From positions 62,001-126,000 of the forward strand of contig QCVQ01000001.1 in NCBI GenBank assembly GCA_003210315.1: a stretch of DNA of 64,000 nt, in the 5' to 3' direction. Shown one piece after another: positions 1 to 10,100 of the stretch. Made by a program: the position numbers and the translations under genes. Every line of letters begins with the position of its first letter. Positions within the stretch are counted from its first letter, which is position 1. The notes under the pieces were generated by a model. The model was not told the DNA's origin. It made no database searches and was given only the letters and a program-made list of their open reading frames with translations. Origin of the DNA: Synechococcus sp. AG-686-F08. Lineage in GTDB: Bacteria; Cyanobacteriota; Cyanobacteriia; PCC-6307; Cyanobiaceae.

Positions 1-527
1 TCTGGGCTGATCGACTCACCCTCATCCGCGCTTTTCTTGGTGCGCCACTGCTGCTACTGCTGTCATCCGGGCAGTTGGCTTTGGCATGGCTTTTGCTTCT
101 GTTTGGCGCCTTTACCGATTGGGCCGATGGCTGGATGGCCCGTAGAGCTGACGGTGGCAGCAGCTGGGGGGCTCGGCTTGATCCCCTCGCTGACAAGTTG
201 ATGATCAGCGCACCGCTGATTTGGCTTGCAACCTCGGGGGAGCTGCCGGTTTTGGCTGTCTGGCTCCTGCTGGCTCGCGAATTGCTGATCTCGGGATGGC
301 GTGCTGGAAGTACCAGCGGAGCCCCAGCGTCATGGCTGGGGAAATGGAAAACGACCCTTCAATTCCTCAGCCTGTTTCTCATGCTGTGGCCGCTTAGCTG
401 GGGCTCCACCCAGATCACGACCTTCGCTCATGTTTTGGGCTGGTGGCTGTTCTGGCCTGGTCTCGGGCTGGCCCTCTGGTCGGCGCTGGCCTACCTCAGG
501 CCCCGATCAACGCAGCATCTCCTCTGA
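1..527 (+). CDS. pgsA: CDP-diacylglycerol--glycerol-3-phosphate 3-phosphatidyltransferase (5' truncated by window edge)
   Basis: Frame is open from base 3 (WADRLTLIRAFLGAPLLLLL...) and contains the CDP-alcohol phosphatidyltransferase motif DWADGWMARR...G..LDPLADK. Confidence 0.85.
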   Translation, partial: WADRLTLIRAFLGAPLLLLLSSGQLALAWLLLLFGAFTDWADGWMARRADGGSSWGARLDPLADKLMISAPLIWLATSGELPVLAVWLLLARELLISGWRAGSTSGAPASWLGKWKTTLQFLSLFLMLWPLSWGSTQITTFAHVLGWWLFWPGLGLALWSALAYLRPRSTQHLL

Positions 528-1416
528 AATCAGGATTTTCAGTCGGAGCGAGTGCGTAATCGCGGGCATAACTGTCGGCTAAACAGGATTCCGCGTCGAA
601 ACGTGGTGTCCAAGCCAGTTCACGGCTGACGCGGGTGGTGTCGGTCAAAAAATGACTCAGCCTTAGGGGGAACGCCTTGCGTGCTTTGGGATCCAGTCCA
701 CTGGGGTCAAACGGTCGTAAATCCAAGCTTTTGGGGTCTCGACCACAGGCCATGGCTGCCGCTTCGATCAAACCGCGGAAGGTGATCCCCCGGCTTGCGC
801 TGCAGTTGTAGATCCGATTGCTCGCGGCATCCACCTCAAGCGAGCGAGCCATCGCCTCAGCAAGGTCTTCTGCGTGGCCGATCTGGGTGATGGTTTCGCC
901 TGATCCTGGGAGGGGAATCGGCCGATCATTCACGATTCGGTCAAAGAACCAGCGCTCAACTGGGTTGTAATTTCCAGGCCCCACGATGTAGGTGGGACGG
1001 AAGCTGGTGAAGGGTATCCCCTGCTCTTGGAGCCATTGTTCGGTATCAGCCTTGCCGGAATGTCGACTGGCGGGATCGATCGCAGCTGTTTCATCCAGCG
1101 GCCATTGCGTCGATGCGGCATAGACCCCTGCGGAACTCACATACAGAAAACGATGGGTGGGGGCGCCTGTCATCGCTAAGACGCGACGACTGTCGTCCAA
1201 ACTCCGTCCCGAGCTGTCAATGATCACCTCAAAGCCGCGTCCCTTGAGTGGTTCGAGGTCGGCATCAACGCTTCGATCTCCTTGGATTGACTCCACTCCA
1301 TCGGGTGAGGGAAGGCGACCACGTGTAAACAGGGTGAGTGCATGCCCCTGGTCTTGAAGCCTTGCCACCAATGGCTTCCCAACAAAGCGGGTGCCACCCA
1401 TTACGAGAATCTTCAT
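496..1416 (-). CDS. NAD-dependent epimerase/dehydratase family protein
   Basis: N-terminal Rossmann motif MKILVMGGTRFVGKPLV; internal start at 1416 preferred over 1440; extended-SDR-like sequence (YVSSAGVY, FRPTYIVGPGNY). Confidence 0.85.
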   Translation of the reverse strand: MKILVMGGTRFVGKPLVARLQDQGHALTLFTRGRLPSPDGVESIQGDRSVDADLEPLKGRGFEVIIDSSGRSLDDSRRVLAMTGAPTHRFLYVSSAGVYAASTQWPLDETAAIDPASRHSGKADTEQWLQEQGIPFTSFRPTYIVGPGNYNPVERWFFDRIVNDRPIPLPGSGETITQIGHAEDLAEAMARSLEVDAASNRIYNCSASRGITFRGLIEAAAMACGRDPKSLDLRPFDPSGLDPKARKAFPLRLSHFLTDTTRVSRELAWTPRFDAESCLADSYARDYALAPTENPDFRGDAALIGA

Positions 1417-1496
1417 CAGCAAGGCGCTCAACCCAGCCATTGAAGCGCGCCCCCCTGGCCTGCAGGATGGGGAGAGCGAAACGTGCCATGGGCGTC

Positions 1497-2267
1497 ATGG
1501 AGATCATCCCCGCCATTGACCTTTTGCAGGGCAGTTGTGTTCGTCTGCATCAGGGTGATTACGACCAGGTCACTCGCTTTAGCGACGATCCACTGGCACA
1601 GGCTCAACAGTGGGTGAAACAGGGTGCAACCCGCCTCCATCTGGTGGATCTCGATGGCGCGCGCAGCGGTGAGCCCATCAATGATCAAGCGGTGCGCTTG
1701 ATTGCCAAAGAGTTATCGATTCCCGTGCAACTGGGTGGCGGAGTGCGGACGTTGGAGAGGGCTGAAGAGTTACTCAGTTGTGGCCTGGATCGGGTCATTC
1801 TCGGCACCGTGGCGATTGAGAAACCTGAATTGGTCATGGACCTGGCCAGCCGCCACCCTCACAAAATTGTTGTGGGCATCGATGCACGCAACGGGTTTGT
1901 CGCCACGCGTGGCTGGGTGGAAGAGAGCAACGTGGAGGCCACAGCTTTGGCTAAGCGTTTTAGTGAGGCGGGCATCGCGGCGATCATCAGCACCGATATC
2001 GCAACGGATGGCACGTTGGCTGGGCCGAATCTGGACGCATTGCGCGCCATGGCTCAAGCGAGTGAGGTCCCCGTCATCGCCTCTGGAGGCGTGGGATGCA
2101 TGGCAGACCTTCTTTCGCTACTTGCCTTGGAACCATTGGGTGTGGAGGGAGTGATCGTGGGGCGAGCGCTCTATGACGGTCGCGTCGACTTGCATGAAGC
2201 CATTCAGGCAATGGCGGAGGGTCGTCTGCAAGACCCTTTAAGTGATCAGACCCGCACGATCGCTTGA
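1497..2267 (+). CDS. hisA: 1-(5-phosphoribosyl)-5-[(5-phosphoribosylamino)methylideneamino]imidazole-4-carboxamide isomerase
   Basis: MEIIPAIDLLQGSCVRLHQGDYDQVTRFSDDP..., LGGGVRTLE, IASGGVG; typical HisA TIM barrel. Start chosen at ATG 1497. Confidence 0.95.
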   Translation: MEIIPAIDLLQGSCVRLHQGDYDQVTRFSDDPLAQAQQWVKQGATRLHLVDLDGARSGEPINDQAVRLIAKELSIPVQLGGGVRTLERAEELLSCGLDRVILGTVAIEKPELVMDLASRHPHKIVVGIDARNGFVATRGWVEESNVEATALAKRFSEAGIAAIISTDIATDGTLAGPNLDALRAMAQASEVPVIASGGVGCMADLLSLLALEPLGVEGVIVGRALYDGRVDLHEAIQAMAEGRLQDPLSDQTRTIA

Positions 2268-2358
2268 TACAAATTGAATTCATTGGAACCCTGGCGGCTC
2301 CTTGTGTTCAACGAACTCTTGAATAGGGTTTTAAGATGCGGTCAATAAAGTTGCATTA

Positions 2359-2823
2359 GTGACGGTCGATAGCAGGCGTCAAAGTTCGGAATTGTCTGCT
2401 GCTACCAGTGGACTCCAAGCCACTTTTGAGTTGTGCCGAAAGCTTGGGATGCGCCTCAGTCAGCAGAGGCGGATGGTTCTTGATCTGCTTTGGACTGAAG
2501 CAAGCCACTTGAGCGCAAGGGATATTTTTGAGAAATTGAATGATCAAGGCCGCCGGATTGGGCATACGTCGGTGTATCAAAACCTTGAAGCTCTTCAGAG
2601 AGCTGGCGTGATCGAATGTCTGGATCGGGCAAGTGGTCGTCTTTACGGCTACCGAAGTGATCCTCACAGCCATCTCACCTGCCTCGAGAGTGGACGAATT
2701 GAGGACCTCGATGTTCAACTGCCCGATGAACTCGTGCGGGAAATCGAGGAGCGTACTGGTTACACAATTGAGACCTACACCCTTCAACTCAGTGGACGTC
2801 CTAAAGAGTTAGGTGAGCGCTGA
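2359..2823 (+). CDS. Fur family transcriptional regulator
   Basis: Winged helix MRLSQQRRMVLDLLW...HLSARDIFEKL...GHTSVYQNLEALQRAGVIE, then DPHSHLTCLESG; GTG start. Subfamily (Fur/Zur/PerR) not resolved. Confidence 0.85.
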   Translation: MTVDSRRQSSELSAATSGLQATFELCRKLGMRLSQQRRMVLDLLWTEASHLSARDIFEKLNDQGRRIGHTSVYQNLEALQRAGVIECLDRASGRLYGYRSDPHSHLTCLESGRIEDLDVQLPDELVREIEERTGYTIETYTLQLSGRPKELGER

Positions 2824-2829
2824 TCATTC

Positions 2830-4530
2830 TTGTTGGAGCATTTGCTCCTGCACCATTTCCCTGCGATCATTTGCGTGGGTCGTATTACAGCGGTGAACGG
2901 GATTCCAAACAAGATTTTGCTTATCGCAAGGAATCTGCTTGCTGAATCTCTTTTGTCGGGTTTGGCTGGCAACAAAGAGCTCAAGGTCTCTGTCTCAACA
3001 GATCAGTTGGATGGACAGCCTGATCTTGTGATCTGGTCGATTGAAACGATTGCATCGCCGGCACTTCTTCAGCTCGAGGTTTTAAAGCTTCAAAGTCGTT
3101 GGGGATCAGTCCCTCTGCTGTTGTTGCTCCCAGCGACACTCCCTTGCGATCCCACTGAGCTTCTTTCCCTGGACTGCGCGGGATTGCTTCAAGACCCTGA
3201 TCTCACGCAATTGCAGCAGAGCATTAAAACTCTGCTGTCTGGGGGCAGGGTGGTCGAATTGACGGCTCATGCCTCGTCCCAGCCGTTTGAACCTTTCCCG
3301 TCACCAGGACTTGGGCCTTGGTTGTTGATGACTGGGCTTCAACAAATCAATCATGACCTGCGCTTGATCGAGGTCATGTTGAACCCACCACCAGAGAATC
3401 CAATGCTGCGATTCATGCTGGAGGGTCGCTGTCGTGAATTAAGCAGTGCCAGACAGCTATTGCTCTGGCTATGGGGTCCATTGCAATTAGGGCTTGAAGG
3501 TTCTGTTCCCCTTCAACAATCGTCTCCCTTCAATGAACCTCCAGGCACCTCGATTCAGTTAAAGCAGAGAAATGGTGCTGCAGTGTGGGACGCCATCCAT
3601 CAACGCCTTGAAACGGCGGTGACTGGCGGTCTCAGTAATGCCACCGGTCAGATGCTGGCGATTGAAGGTCTTCACCCTGAGCGACGACGCGAGCTCTTGC
3701 TTGCCCTTTTGAGACAGCTCAATGCAGTGTTGCAAAGGTTGCGCCTTGATCAGCAGGCTTCCGTTGAAAAACGATCTGATCACGCGCTTTCGGAGCACTG
3801 GCAGGCTCTTCAACCTGAATTGCGTCAGCAGGCTTTGTGCACGATGGCGGGTCATTACGTTCGCCTTCCTATGGGAGAGGAATTAAGCGGTGTGGCTGAT
3901 CACCTGCTTCTCAATACCGAGCTCGAAGACATCGATGAAGAACTGCCAAATCCAAAGCGGATGCTGGCTCCCTTTCTCAACGACCAGCCGGTCTTGGTCG
4001 ATGGACAGCTGCTCCCTGCCGATGATCCTCGCGCTTTGCTGCAGCTTGAAACGTTGGTGAGCAATTGGTTGGTGCGTACAGCGGAACTGATTGGCTCTGA
4101 GCTTCTTGGCGTCTGCGGAGATTGGCCTGAGTTAAGGCGCTACTTGTTAGATCAACGCTTGATCTCCACCCGAGAGCTGGAACGTCTACGCAACCAACTC
4201 AATACACAGTCTCGTTGGCAATCCTGGATTCAACGTCCGATTCGCCTCTACGAAAGCCAGAGGCTTCTGTATCAACTCAACAATGGAACGATCGCACCGT
4301 TGCTACTAACGGAACCGAGAGACGAAGAGTTGCGTCGACTTGGCTGGTGGCAACAACAGGTTGCTCTTCTGCTGGAAGCTCGGGATGCCCTCGCGCCTCA
4401 GGTTCAACTTCTTGTCCGCAGAGTGGGTAATCTTCTTGCAGTGGTTCTGACCCAAGTGATTGGTCGAGCCATTGGACTCGTCGGTCGAGGCATTGCTCAA
4501 GGGATGGGCCGCAGCTTCAACCGCAGTTGA
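2830..4530 (+). CDS. DUF3685-like cyanobacterial conserved protein
   Basis: 566 aa ORF; N-terminal receiver-like region (KILLIARNLLAESLLSGLAG) and C-terminal helical/hydrophobic region resembling DUF3685 proteins. Start uncertain. Confidence 0.6.
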   Translation: MLEHLLLHHFPAIICVGRITAVNGIPNKILLIARNLLAESLLSGLAGNKELKVSVSTDQLDGQPDLVIWSIETIASPALLQLEVLKLQSRWGSVPLLLLLPATLPCDPTELLSLDCAGLLQDPDLTQLQQSIKTLLSGGRVVELTAHASSQPFEPFPSPGLGPWLLMTGLQQINHDLRLIEVMLNPPPENPMLRFMLEGRCRELSSARQLLLWLWGPLQLGLEGSVPLQQSSPFNEPPGTSIQLKQRNGAAVWDAIHQRLETAVTGGLSNATGQMLAIEGLHPERRRELLLALLRQLNAVLQRLRLDQQASVEKRSDHALSEHWQALQPELRQQALCTMAGHYVRLPMGEELSGVADHLLLNTELEDIDEELPNPKRMLAPFLNDQPVLVDGQLLPADDPRALLQLETLVSNWLVRTAELIGSELLGVCGDWPELRRYLLDQRLISTRELERLRNQLNTQSRWQSWIQRPIRLYESQRLLYQLNNGTIAPLLLTEPRDEELRRLGWWQQQVALLLEARDALAPQVQLLVRRVGNLLAVVLTQVIGRAIGLVGRGIAQGMGRSFNRS

Positions 4531-4544
4531 TCCAAGCGGTCAGA

Positions 4545-5123
4545 ATGCTGCATCCACTGTTCAGCACCATGCCTCTGCTAAGCATCATGCGCTCTGTCCT
4601 GCGTACTCTCATCGCTGCGGGATTGTGCTTGCTGCTGCTTGCAAGCCCTTCCGATGCCGCTAGGGATACCGATAGTTACGACGGCAATATTTTTGCGCTG
4701 TATGCAGGCAATGGGTCGCTTGTTCCCCCGGCGACAACTCTGAAAGACGCCCTAGCGAAAGAACGCACCAGCGTGATCGTTTTTTACTTGGATGACAGCA
4801 GCACCAGCAAGATTTTTGCCCCTGTTGTGTCTGAACTTCAGCGCTTGTGGGGGCGTGAGGTGGATCTGCTGCCATTCACCACAGATGCCTTTCAGGGTGA
4901 TAACAGCCAAGATCCAGCCGATCCAGCGACCTATTGGCATGGCACCATCCCGCAGGTTGTGGTGATCGATGGAAAAGGCAAGATCTTGCTCGATGAGGAC
5001 GGACAGGTTCCTCTCGAAGCCATTAACGCTGCAATCAGCGCAGCCACTGGAATAGAGGCCCCTGCTCAGGGCAGCACCACAATCAGTTTCAACGAGCTCA
5101 ATACAGAAGTGCTCTCACGCTGA
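4545..5123 (+). CDS. secreted thioredoxin-like protein, possibly a thylakoid photosystem I accumulation factor homolog
   Basis: Signal peptide (LIAAGLCLLLLASPSDA) then thioredoxin-fold-like sequence (TSVIVFYLDDSSTSKIFAPVVSELQRLWG...TIPQVVVIDGKGKILLDEDG). Directly downstream of the DUF3685-like gene. Confidence 0.6.
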   Translation: MLHPLFSTMPLLSIMRSVLRTLIAAGLCLLLLASPSDAARDTDSYDGNIFALYAGNGSLVPPATTLKDALAKERTSVIVFYLDDSSTSKIFAPVVSELQRLWGREVDLLPFTTDAFQGDNSQDPADPATYWHGTIPQVVVIDGKGKILLDEDGQVPLEAINAAISAATGIEAPAQGSTTISFNELNTEVLSR

Positions 5124-5182
5124 TCAATCCACCGGAACGCTTTACGCTGCTTGATTGTTTCCGGTCGGCTGACCGTTTTTCT

Positions 5183-6349
5183 ATGTGCACGCTGCTGCTG
5201 ATCTTGCTCCTGCTCGGCATCGGTGTGCTTTGGATTGAGGCGCGGCACAGACTCAGGCCTTCGTCACCCCTTCAATTACGTGCCCATGATTGGCAAGTTC
5301 AACCCACGCCAAAGAGCCTTGTTCTTGAGGGTTGGTTAACGATCACGAACCCGCATCAGCGCATGGAAGTGATGGTGCCGGAAATTGAAGTAGTACCAAC
5401 ACTGCTCGGAAGCAACGACCTGAGTTCACTCAACGTCCAAACCAAAATCACAGCGCAGCATCCAGATGAGGACGCGCGTCCGGATGGGTATTGGGCCGCC
5501 TACATCGTGAAAGGCCGTCAAAGCACTCAGGTGAAGGTGCAACTCACGGTCAGTGCGGATCAAGAGGTCGCGATTAACGATCGCGTCGACAGCATTTGGG
5601 TTGATGTGCACTGGGTGAACTACGGGCCTTTTGGCCGTTTAAATCGCCGTCAGGGCATGGTGGTTCCCACCCGTCAACCTGAACCGCTTCAGGCGGCTCA
5701 TGCGTCATTCCGTCAGGGTGATGGGTGCGCGGTTTTGCCCATCAAGACGCATTTGCTAGGTCCTTTAGATGACACGGTTGATGTGCTGAAGCATTACGCA
5801 GGTGGTCTGATTCAGCCGGGAGATGTCCTCACGATTGGAGAAACCCCTGTTGCTGTGATTCAAGGCCGATACGCTCACCCCTCCACTGTTCAGCCAAGTT
5901 GGATCGCCCGCTTGCTCTGTCGTGTGTTCCATCCCACCAGCAGCCTCGCAACGGCGTGTGGCCTGCAAACGTTGATCGATCAGGTCGGCCCTACTCGCGT
6001 TCTGGTGGCTTGGAGTGTGGGCTTCGTTTTAAAGCTCGTGGGGCAAAAGGGGTGGTTCTATCGACTTGCTGGTGACCAAGCACGACTGATTGATGACATC
6101 ACTGGCACCACACCTCCTTATGACCAAACCATTGTTCTTGGTCCCGACTCTCCCTCAGAGCTTTGCAATGCTGCTGCTGAGTCGCTGGGAGTGTCAGTGG
6201 CAATCGTTGATGTCAATGATTTAGGTCGGGTCAAAGTGCTGGCTTCCAGTCGCGGTTGCGATGAAGCGTTGCTCCACCGTGCCCTGAAGCCAAATCCTGC
6301 TGGTAACGCCAACGAACGGACGCCTCTTGTGTTGGTTCGACCTGCCTAA
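5183..6349 (+). CDS. CofE-like (F420-0:gamma-glutamyl ligase family) protein with N-terminal transmembrane segment
   Basis: N-terminal hydrophobic helix; LPIKTHLLGPLDDTVDVLKHYAGGLIQPGDVLTIGETPVAVIQGR resembles CofE N-terminal region. Confidence 0.55.
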   Translation: MCTLLLILLLLGIGVLWIEARHRLRPSSPLQLRAHDWQVQPTPKSLVLEGWLTITNPHQRMEVMVPEIEVVPTLLGSNDLSSLNVQTKITAQHPDEDARPDGYWAAYIVKGRQSTQVKVQLTVSADQEVAINDRVDSIWVDVHWVNYGPFGRLNRRQGMVVPTRQPEPLQAAHASFRQGDGCAVLPIKTHLLGPLDDTVDVLKHYAGGLIQPGDVLTIGETPVAVIQGRYAHPSTVQPSWIARLLCRVFHPTSSLATACGLQTLIDQVGPTRVLVAWSVGFVLKLVGQKGWFYRLAGDQARLIDDITGTTPPYDQTIVLGPDSPSELCNAAAESLGVSVAIVDVNDLGRVKVLASSRGCDEALLHRALKPNPAGNANERTPLVLVRPA

Positions 6350-6366
6350 ATCCTCGGCTGCTCGAG

Positions 6367-7431
6367 GTGAGCGATACATTAATGATCTACAGCGGACGCG
6401 ATGTGGATCAAGCATCCGGCAGCTCTCCACGGGTGGAAGCCCTTAAAGCAGCTCACTTGAGCCTGCTGATGTCGTCTGCCCAAGTCAGCTCATCGAACCA
6501 ATGGGCCGATCAACCGCAGTCCATGGTTCTCCAGAGCTGGGTTCTCCGCAAGCTCAGAGTGCTTGTTGCTCTAGAGCAAGACGAAACACGCACTGACCAG
6601 TTGCTGTCCCTTGTGGTTTTGCGGTCTTTGAATCGTCGCAGTAGCTGCTGGCAGCTCGAACTCGAAGAACGGCAAGAGCCAAGGTTGTCCAGCAGAATTT
6701 CGGTGATTAGGCAGTTGCTGCATGAGGCTCTTAGCGATGGAGTGGCCCGTTCACAGAGTTGGTTGATCCGTTGCGATAGCAACGATCAAGATCAGCTTGA
6801 TCTGGCCCGTGAACTGGGATTTCAACCGCTGAGGAGGTTTGGGATTTGGAGGATTGATCCGTCCTCTCTCTCAGGGACAGCCACCTCTGAATTTCCGCCT
6901 CACTGTCGTTGGAGCGCTCTCGACAACAGCACTGCAAGACAACTCCTTGCTCTCGAGCAAGCTTGTTGTTCGACGCACCATCGGCAACTTCTTGATCGTC
7001 AATGGCAAGACCTAGTGGATCAAGGTTCCAAGGGTTGTGGTCTCTTAGAGCGGATCGATTCCGATCAAAATCAAGTTCTTGCAGGACTGGTTGCCAGACC
7101 CTCTGGCTTTGCCAGGCCAAGGCTTGAGCTGCTGCGTGGTTTGGCTTGGGATGACCGTCTCACGGATGCCTTACCTCCTGCTTTGGAACGCTTGGCCAGG
7201 CTTCAACCAGCCCCTGAACTCTTGGTCGATGAGGATGATGAACGTCTCCAGGCCATCGTTCAGCGCTCTGGATTCCAGTCGCAGCAAACCGAGCTCGTCC
7301 TTGGCCGTAGCCTCTGGCGCAAACTGGGCAGCCGAGAGCTCAGTGGTCTTCGTCCCCTCGAATCGATGTTGGGTCGTCTCCAGCCACAGCAGCCCCCCTT
7401 GCCGACACCAACACTGGGTCGAGAGCGCTGA
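6367..7431 (+). CDS. conserved hypothetical protein, possibly GNAT-like
   Basis: Complete 354 aa ORF with no overlap with neighbours; cyanobacterial-style hypothetical; weak GNAT-like features (ARELGFQPLRRFGIWRID). Confidence 0.55.
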   Translation: MSDTLMIYSGRDVDQASGSSPRVEALKAAHLSLLMSSAQVSSSNQWADQPQSMVLQSWVLRKLRVLVALEQDETRTDQLLSLVVLRSLNRRSSCWQLELEERQEPRLSSRISVIRQLLHEALSDGVARSQSWLIRCDSNDQDQLDLARELGFQPLRRFGIWRIDPSSLSGTATSEFPPHCRWSALDNSTARQLLALEQACCSTHHRQLLDRQWQDLVDQGSKGCGLLERIDSDQNQVLAGLVARPSGFARPRLELLRGLAWDDRLTDALPPALERLARLQPAPELLVDEDDERLQAIVQRSGFQSQQTELVLGRSLWRKLGSRELSGLRPLESMLGRLQPQQPPLPTPTLGRER

Positions 7432-7433
7432 TC

Positions 7434-7910
7434 GTGAGCCCATCTCCCCGTTCAATGTTGAGCCTTGATGTGGGCAGAAAGCGCATTGGGTTGGCGGGTT
7501 GTGATGCTCTAGGGATCACGGTGAGTCCCCTCCCCGCACTGTTACGCAGGGCTTTTAAGCAAGACCTTGGGCATTTGGAGCAGGTCTGCTTGACCCGTCG
7601 TGTGCAAGGCCTTGTTGTGGGCCTACCTCTCGATGCAGCAGGTCAATTCACAGAGCAAGCTGTCCATTGCCAGCGCTATGGCCAGCGCTTGGCTACTGCT
7701 TTAAAGCTGCCTCTTGCGCTTGTGAATGAACACAGCAGTAGTTGGGCCGCGGCCGAACGTCATGGCTTACAAGGTGATCGCAGCGGAAGACTTGACAGTG
7801 CTGCCGCCTCACTGCTTTTGGAGCAATGGCTCGCTGATGGGCCAGAGCCAGAACCGGTCGACATGGCGACCCCGTCTGCTAGCGAGACGGTCGGCAATGA
7901 AGGATCCTGA
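7434..7910 (+). CDS. ruvX: RuvX/YqgF Holliday junction resolvase-like protein
   Basis: MLSLDVGRKRIGLAGCDALGITVSPLPALLRR, VVGLPL, LVNEHSSSWAA; RNase H-like YqgF family. Confidence 0.85.
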   Translation: MSPSPRSMLSLDVGRKRIGLAGCDALGITVSPLPALLRRAFKQDLGHLEQVCLTRRVQGLVVGLPLDAAGQFTEQAVHCQRYGQRLATALKLPLALVNEHSSSWAAAERHGLQGDRSGRLDSAAASLLLEQWLADGPEPEPVDMATPSASETVGNEGS

Positions 7911-7929
7911 AGGAACTGATTCTTGAGCA

Positions 7930-8475
7930 ATGAGTTCTAGCGGCCCGAACAACAGCGGAGACGTGCCAACTCTGCTGGTGAAAGACAGTGAAGGTCGTGA
8001 TCTTCTTTGTTTTCTTGAGCAGCTCATCCCCCTCGATGGTCAGGATTACGCGCTACTCACCCCTGTTGACACTCCGGTCTGCTTGTTTCGCTTGAAGGAT
8101 GGAGATGAGCCTGAGCTCATTGACAGCATCACAAGCAATGAGCCGATTCTTTCGGTTGCTGATGTCGTTCTTCAAGAGCATGACCTCACCCTTGTGCGCT
8201 CCGCGGTAACCCTCACCGTGAATGGTGAGCTGGATGAGCCCGATCCTGAAGATCTCGATGAGGATGAGGCGGGCGACGATGAATCAGAGACCTATGAATT
8301 GCTGGTGAGTTTTTTGGTTGATGAATTGGAATACGGGCTCTACATCCCCTTAGATCCCTTTTTCGTTGTGGCCCGAATGGATGACGGCGCAGCCGTTTTG
8401 GTGGAAGGGGATGAGTTTGACCAAATTCAACCTCGCATCGAGGCTGAGCTTGACGAGCGTGAGCTATCCGAGTGA
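7930..8475 (+). CDS. DUF3727 family cyanobacterial protein
   Basis: PTLLVKDSEGRDLLCFLEQLIPLDGQDYALLTPVDTPV, acidic linker DEPDPEDLDEDEAGDDESE, C-terminal LDPFFVVARM; matches DUF1292/DUF3727 pattern. Confidence 0.7.
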   Translation: MSSSGPNNSGDVPTLLVKDSEGRDLLCFLEQLIPLDGQDYALLTPVDTPVCLFRLKDGDEPELIDSITSNEPILSVADVVLQEHDLTLVRSAVTLTVNGELDEPDPEDLDEDEAGDDESETYELLVSFLVDELEYGLYIPLDPFFVVARMDDGAAVLVEGDEFDQIQPRIEAELDERELSE

Positions 8476-8984
8476 TGCGTCGTGATTGGCTGCGACCTGA
8501 TTGGGATCCAGGCTTAACCCTGGCCCATCTCCCCTTGGAGCCCTTACTTGGCAGAGGCATCAAGGCTCTTTTGCTCGACGTTGATCGCACCCTGCTTCCA
8601 GGCCGCGATGTTGCGTTGCCAGCCTCTGTTCTTCGCTGGGCCCAATCTGCTCAACGCCATACCCATCTCCATTTGATCAGTAACAATCCCTCCCGCCAGC
8701 GGATTGGGGCCGTCGCTGATCAGCTTGGGATTGGGTTCACCAGCTCAGCCGCCAAACCGCGTCGTGGAGCGATCCGACGTGTCATTGAGACCCTGGATCT
8801 CAAGCCAGAGCAGATCGCCATGGTGGGTGATCGCGTGTTTACGGATGTTCTTGCCGGAAACCGACTGGGATTGTTCACCGTTTTGGTTAGACCCTTAAAA
8901 GAAGACGGAACACCTTGTCGTCACGATCGTGTTCAGGTGTTGGAGCGACAACTCGCCCGATGGCTTGGAGCAGGCCACGCATGA
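8472..8984 (+). CDS. YqeG family HAD IIIA-type phosphatase
   Basis: LLLDVDRTLLP HAD motif I, ISNNPSRQRI, KPRRGAIRR, MVGDRVFTDVLAGNRLGLFTVLV. Confidence 0.88.
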   Translation: MMRRDWLRPDWDPGLTLAHLPLEPLLGRGIKALLLDVDRTLLPGRDVALPASVLRWAQSAQRHTHLHLISNNPSRQRIGAVADQLGIGFTSSAAKPRRGAIRRVIETLDLKPEQIAMVGDRVFTDVLAGNRLGLFTVLVRPLKEDGTPCRHDRVQVLERQLARWLGAGHA

Positions 8985-10096
8985 GCCTGCGGGTGGTGAA
9001 GGTGGGAACGAGCTTGCTGCGCAGCACGGAAGGTCGCAGCACGGCTGATGCCATCTCGGCTTTATGTCTGAATCTCGCCCAATGTCTCCATCGAGGAGAC
9101 CGTGTCGTCTTAGTCACGAGTGGGGCTGTTGGCCTCGGATGTCAGCGCCTTGGGTTGAAGGCCAGGCCTGCAACGCTGAGCGGTCTTCAAGCTGCTGCGG
9201 CGATTGGTCAAGGCCATCTGATGGCGCTGTACGAAGACGCGATGGCAGTCCATGGGATCCCTGTAGCGCAAGTTCTTCTCACCCGATCTGATCTGGCCGA
9301 CAGCCGGAGCTATCACAACGCTTCCGCAACCTTGCATCAGTTGATCGAATGGAAGGTTTTACCCGTGATCAATGAAAACGACACGGTGTCTTCAGCTGAG
9401 TTGCGATTTGGCGACAACGACACGCTTTCAGCTCTAGTAGCAGCAGCGATAGATGCGGACGATCTGATTCTTCTGACCGATATCGACCGCTTGTATTCCG
9501 CGGATCCACGCAGTGATGCATCGGCTCGCCCAATTTTGGACGTGCATCACCCAGCAGAACTGCAGGCCCTTGAACAAGTCGCAGGAGATGGCGGCCGTTG
9601 GGGAACCGGCGGGATGACCACGAAGCTCGCGGCCGCTCGGATCGCTACTGCGAGTGGGATCACCGTGCATTTGGCGGATGGTCGTGATCAGCAGATGCTT
9701 GAAACCATGTTGGCGGGAGGGCGCGGAGGCACGGTCTTTCATCCCCACCCCCAGCCCCTTGGCCATCGAAAAAGCTGGCTGGCCCATGCTTTGCAACCTC
9801 AAGGCAGCCTGCAAATCGATGGCGGTGCCTGCAAGGCGCTCTGCGACAAAGGCGCCTCCTTGCTTTTGGTGGGGATTACGGATCTCGCAGGGGAGTTCCA
9901 GGCGAATCAGCCCGTGCTGATTCTTGATCAGGACGGCCGTGAAGTGGCCCGTGGCCTGAGCTCCCTTAGTAGTGAGACCCTTCGAAGTCTTGTGAAAGAG
10001 CCAGCGGGGACTGAGCGGCAAGGGAGCTCGCCTGTTGTGGTTCATCGCGACGTGCTTGTCCTGAGCACGCCTACGATCCGCCAACCAGACCCCTGA
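8981..10096 (+). CDS. proB: glutamate 5-kinase
   Basis: [67 protein letters not shown]-like C-terminus. Start set at ATG 8981. Confidence 0.95.
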   Translation: MSLRVVKVGTSLLRSTEGRSTADAISALCLNLAQCLHRGDRVVLVTSGAVGLGCQRLGLKARPATLSGLQAAAAIGQGHLMALYEDAMAVHGIPVAQVLLTRSDLADSRSYHNASATLHQLIEWKVLPVINENDTVSSAELRFGDNDTLSALVAAAIDADDLILLTDIDRLYSADPRSDASARPILDVHHPAELQALEQVAGDGGRWGTGGMTTKLAAARIATASGITVHLADGRDQQMLETMLAGGRGGTVFHPHPQPLGHRKSWLAHALQPQGSLQIDGGACKALCDKGASLLLVGITDLAGEFQANQPVLILDQDGREVARGLSSLSSETLRSLVKEPAGTERQGSSPVVVHRDVLVLSTPTIRQPDP

Positions 10097-10100
10097 ATCC

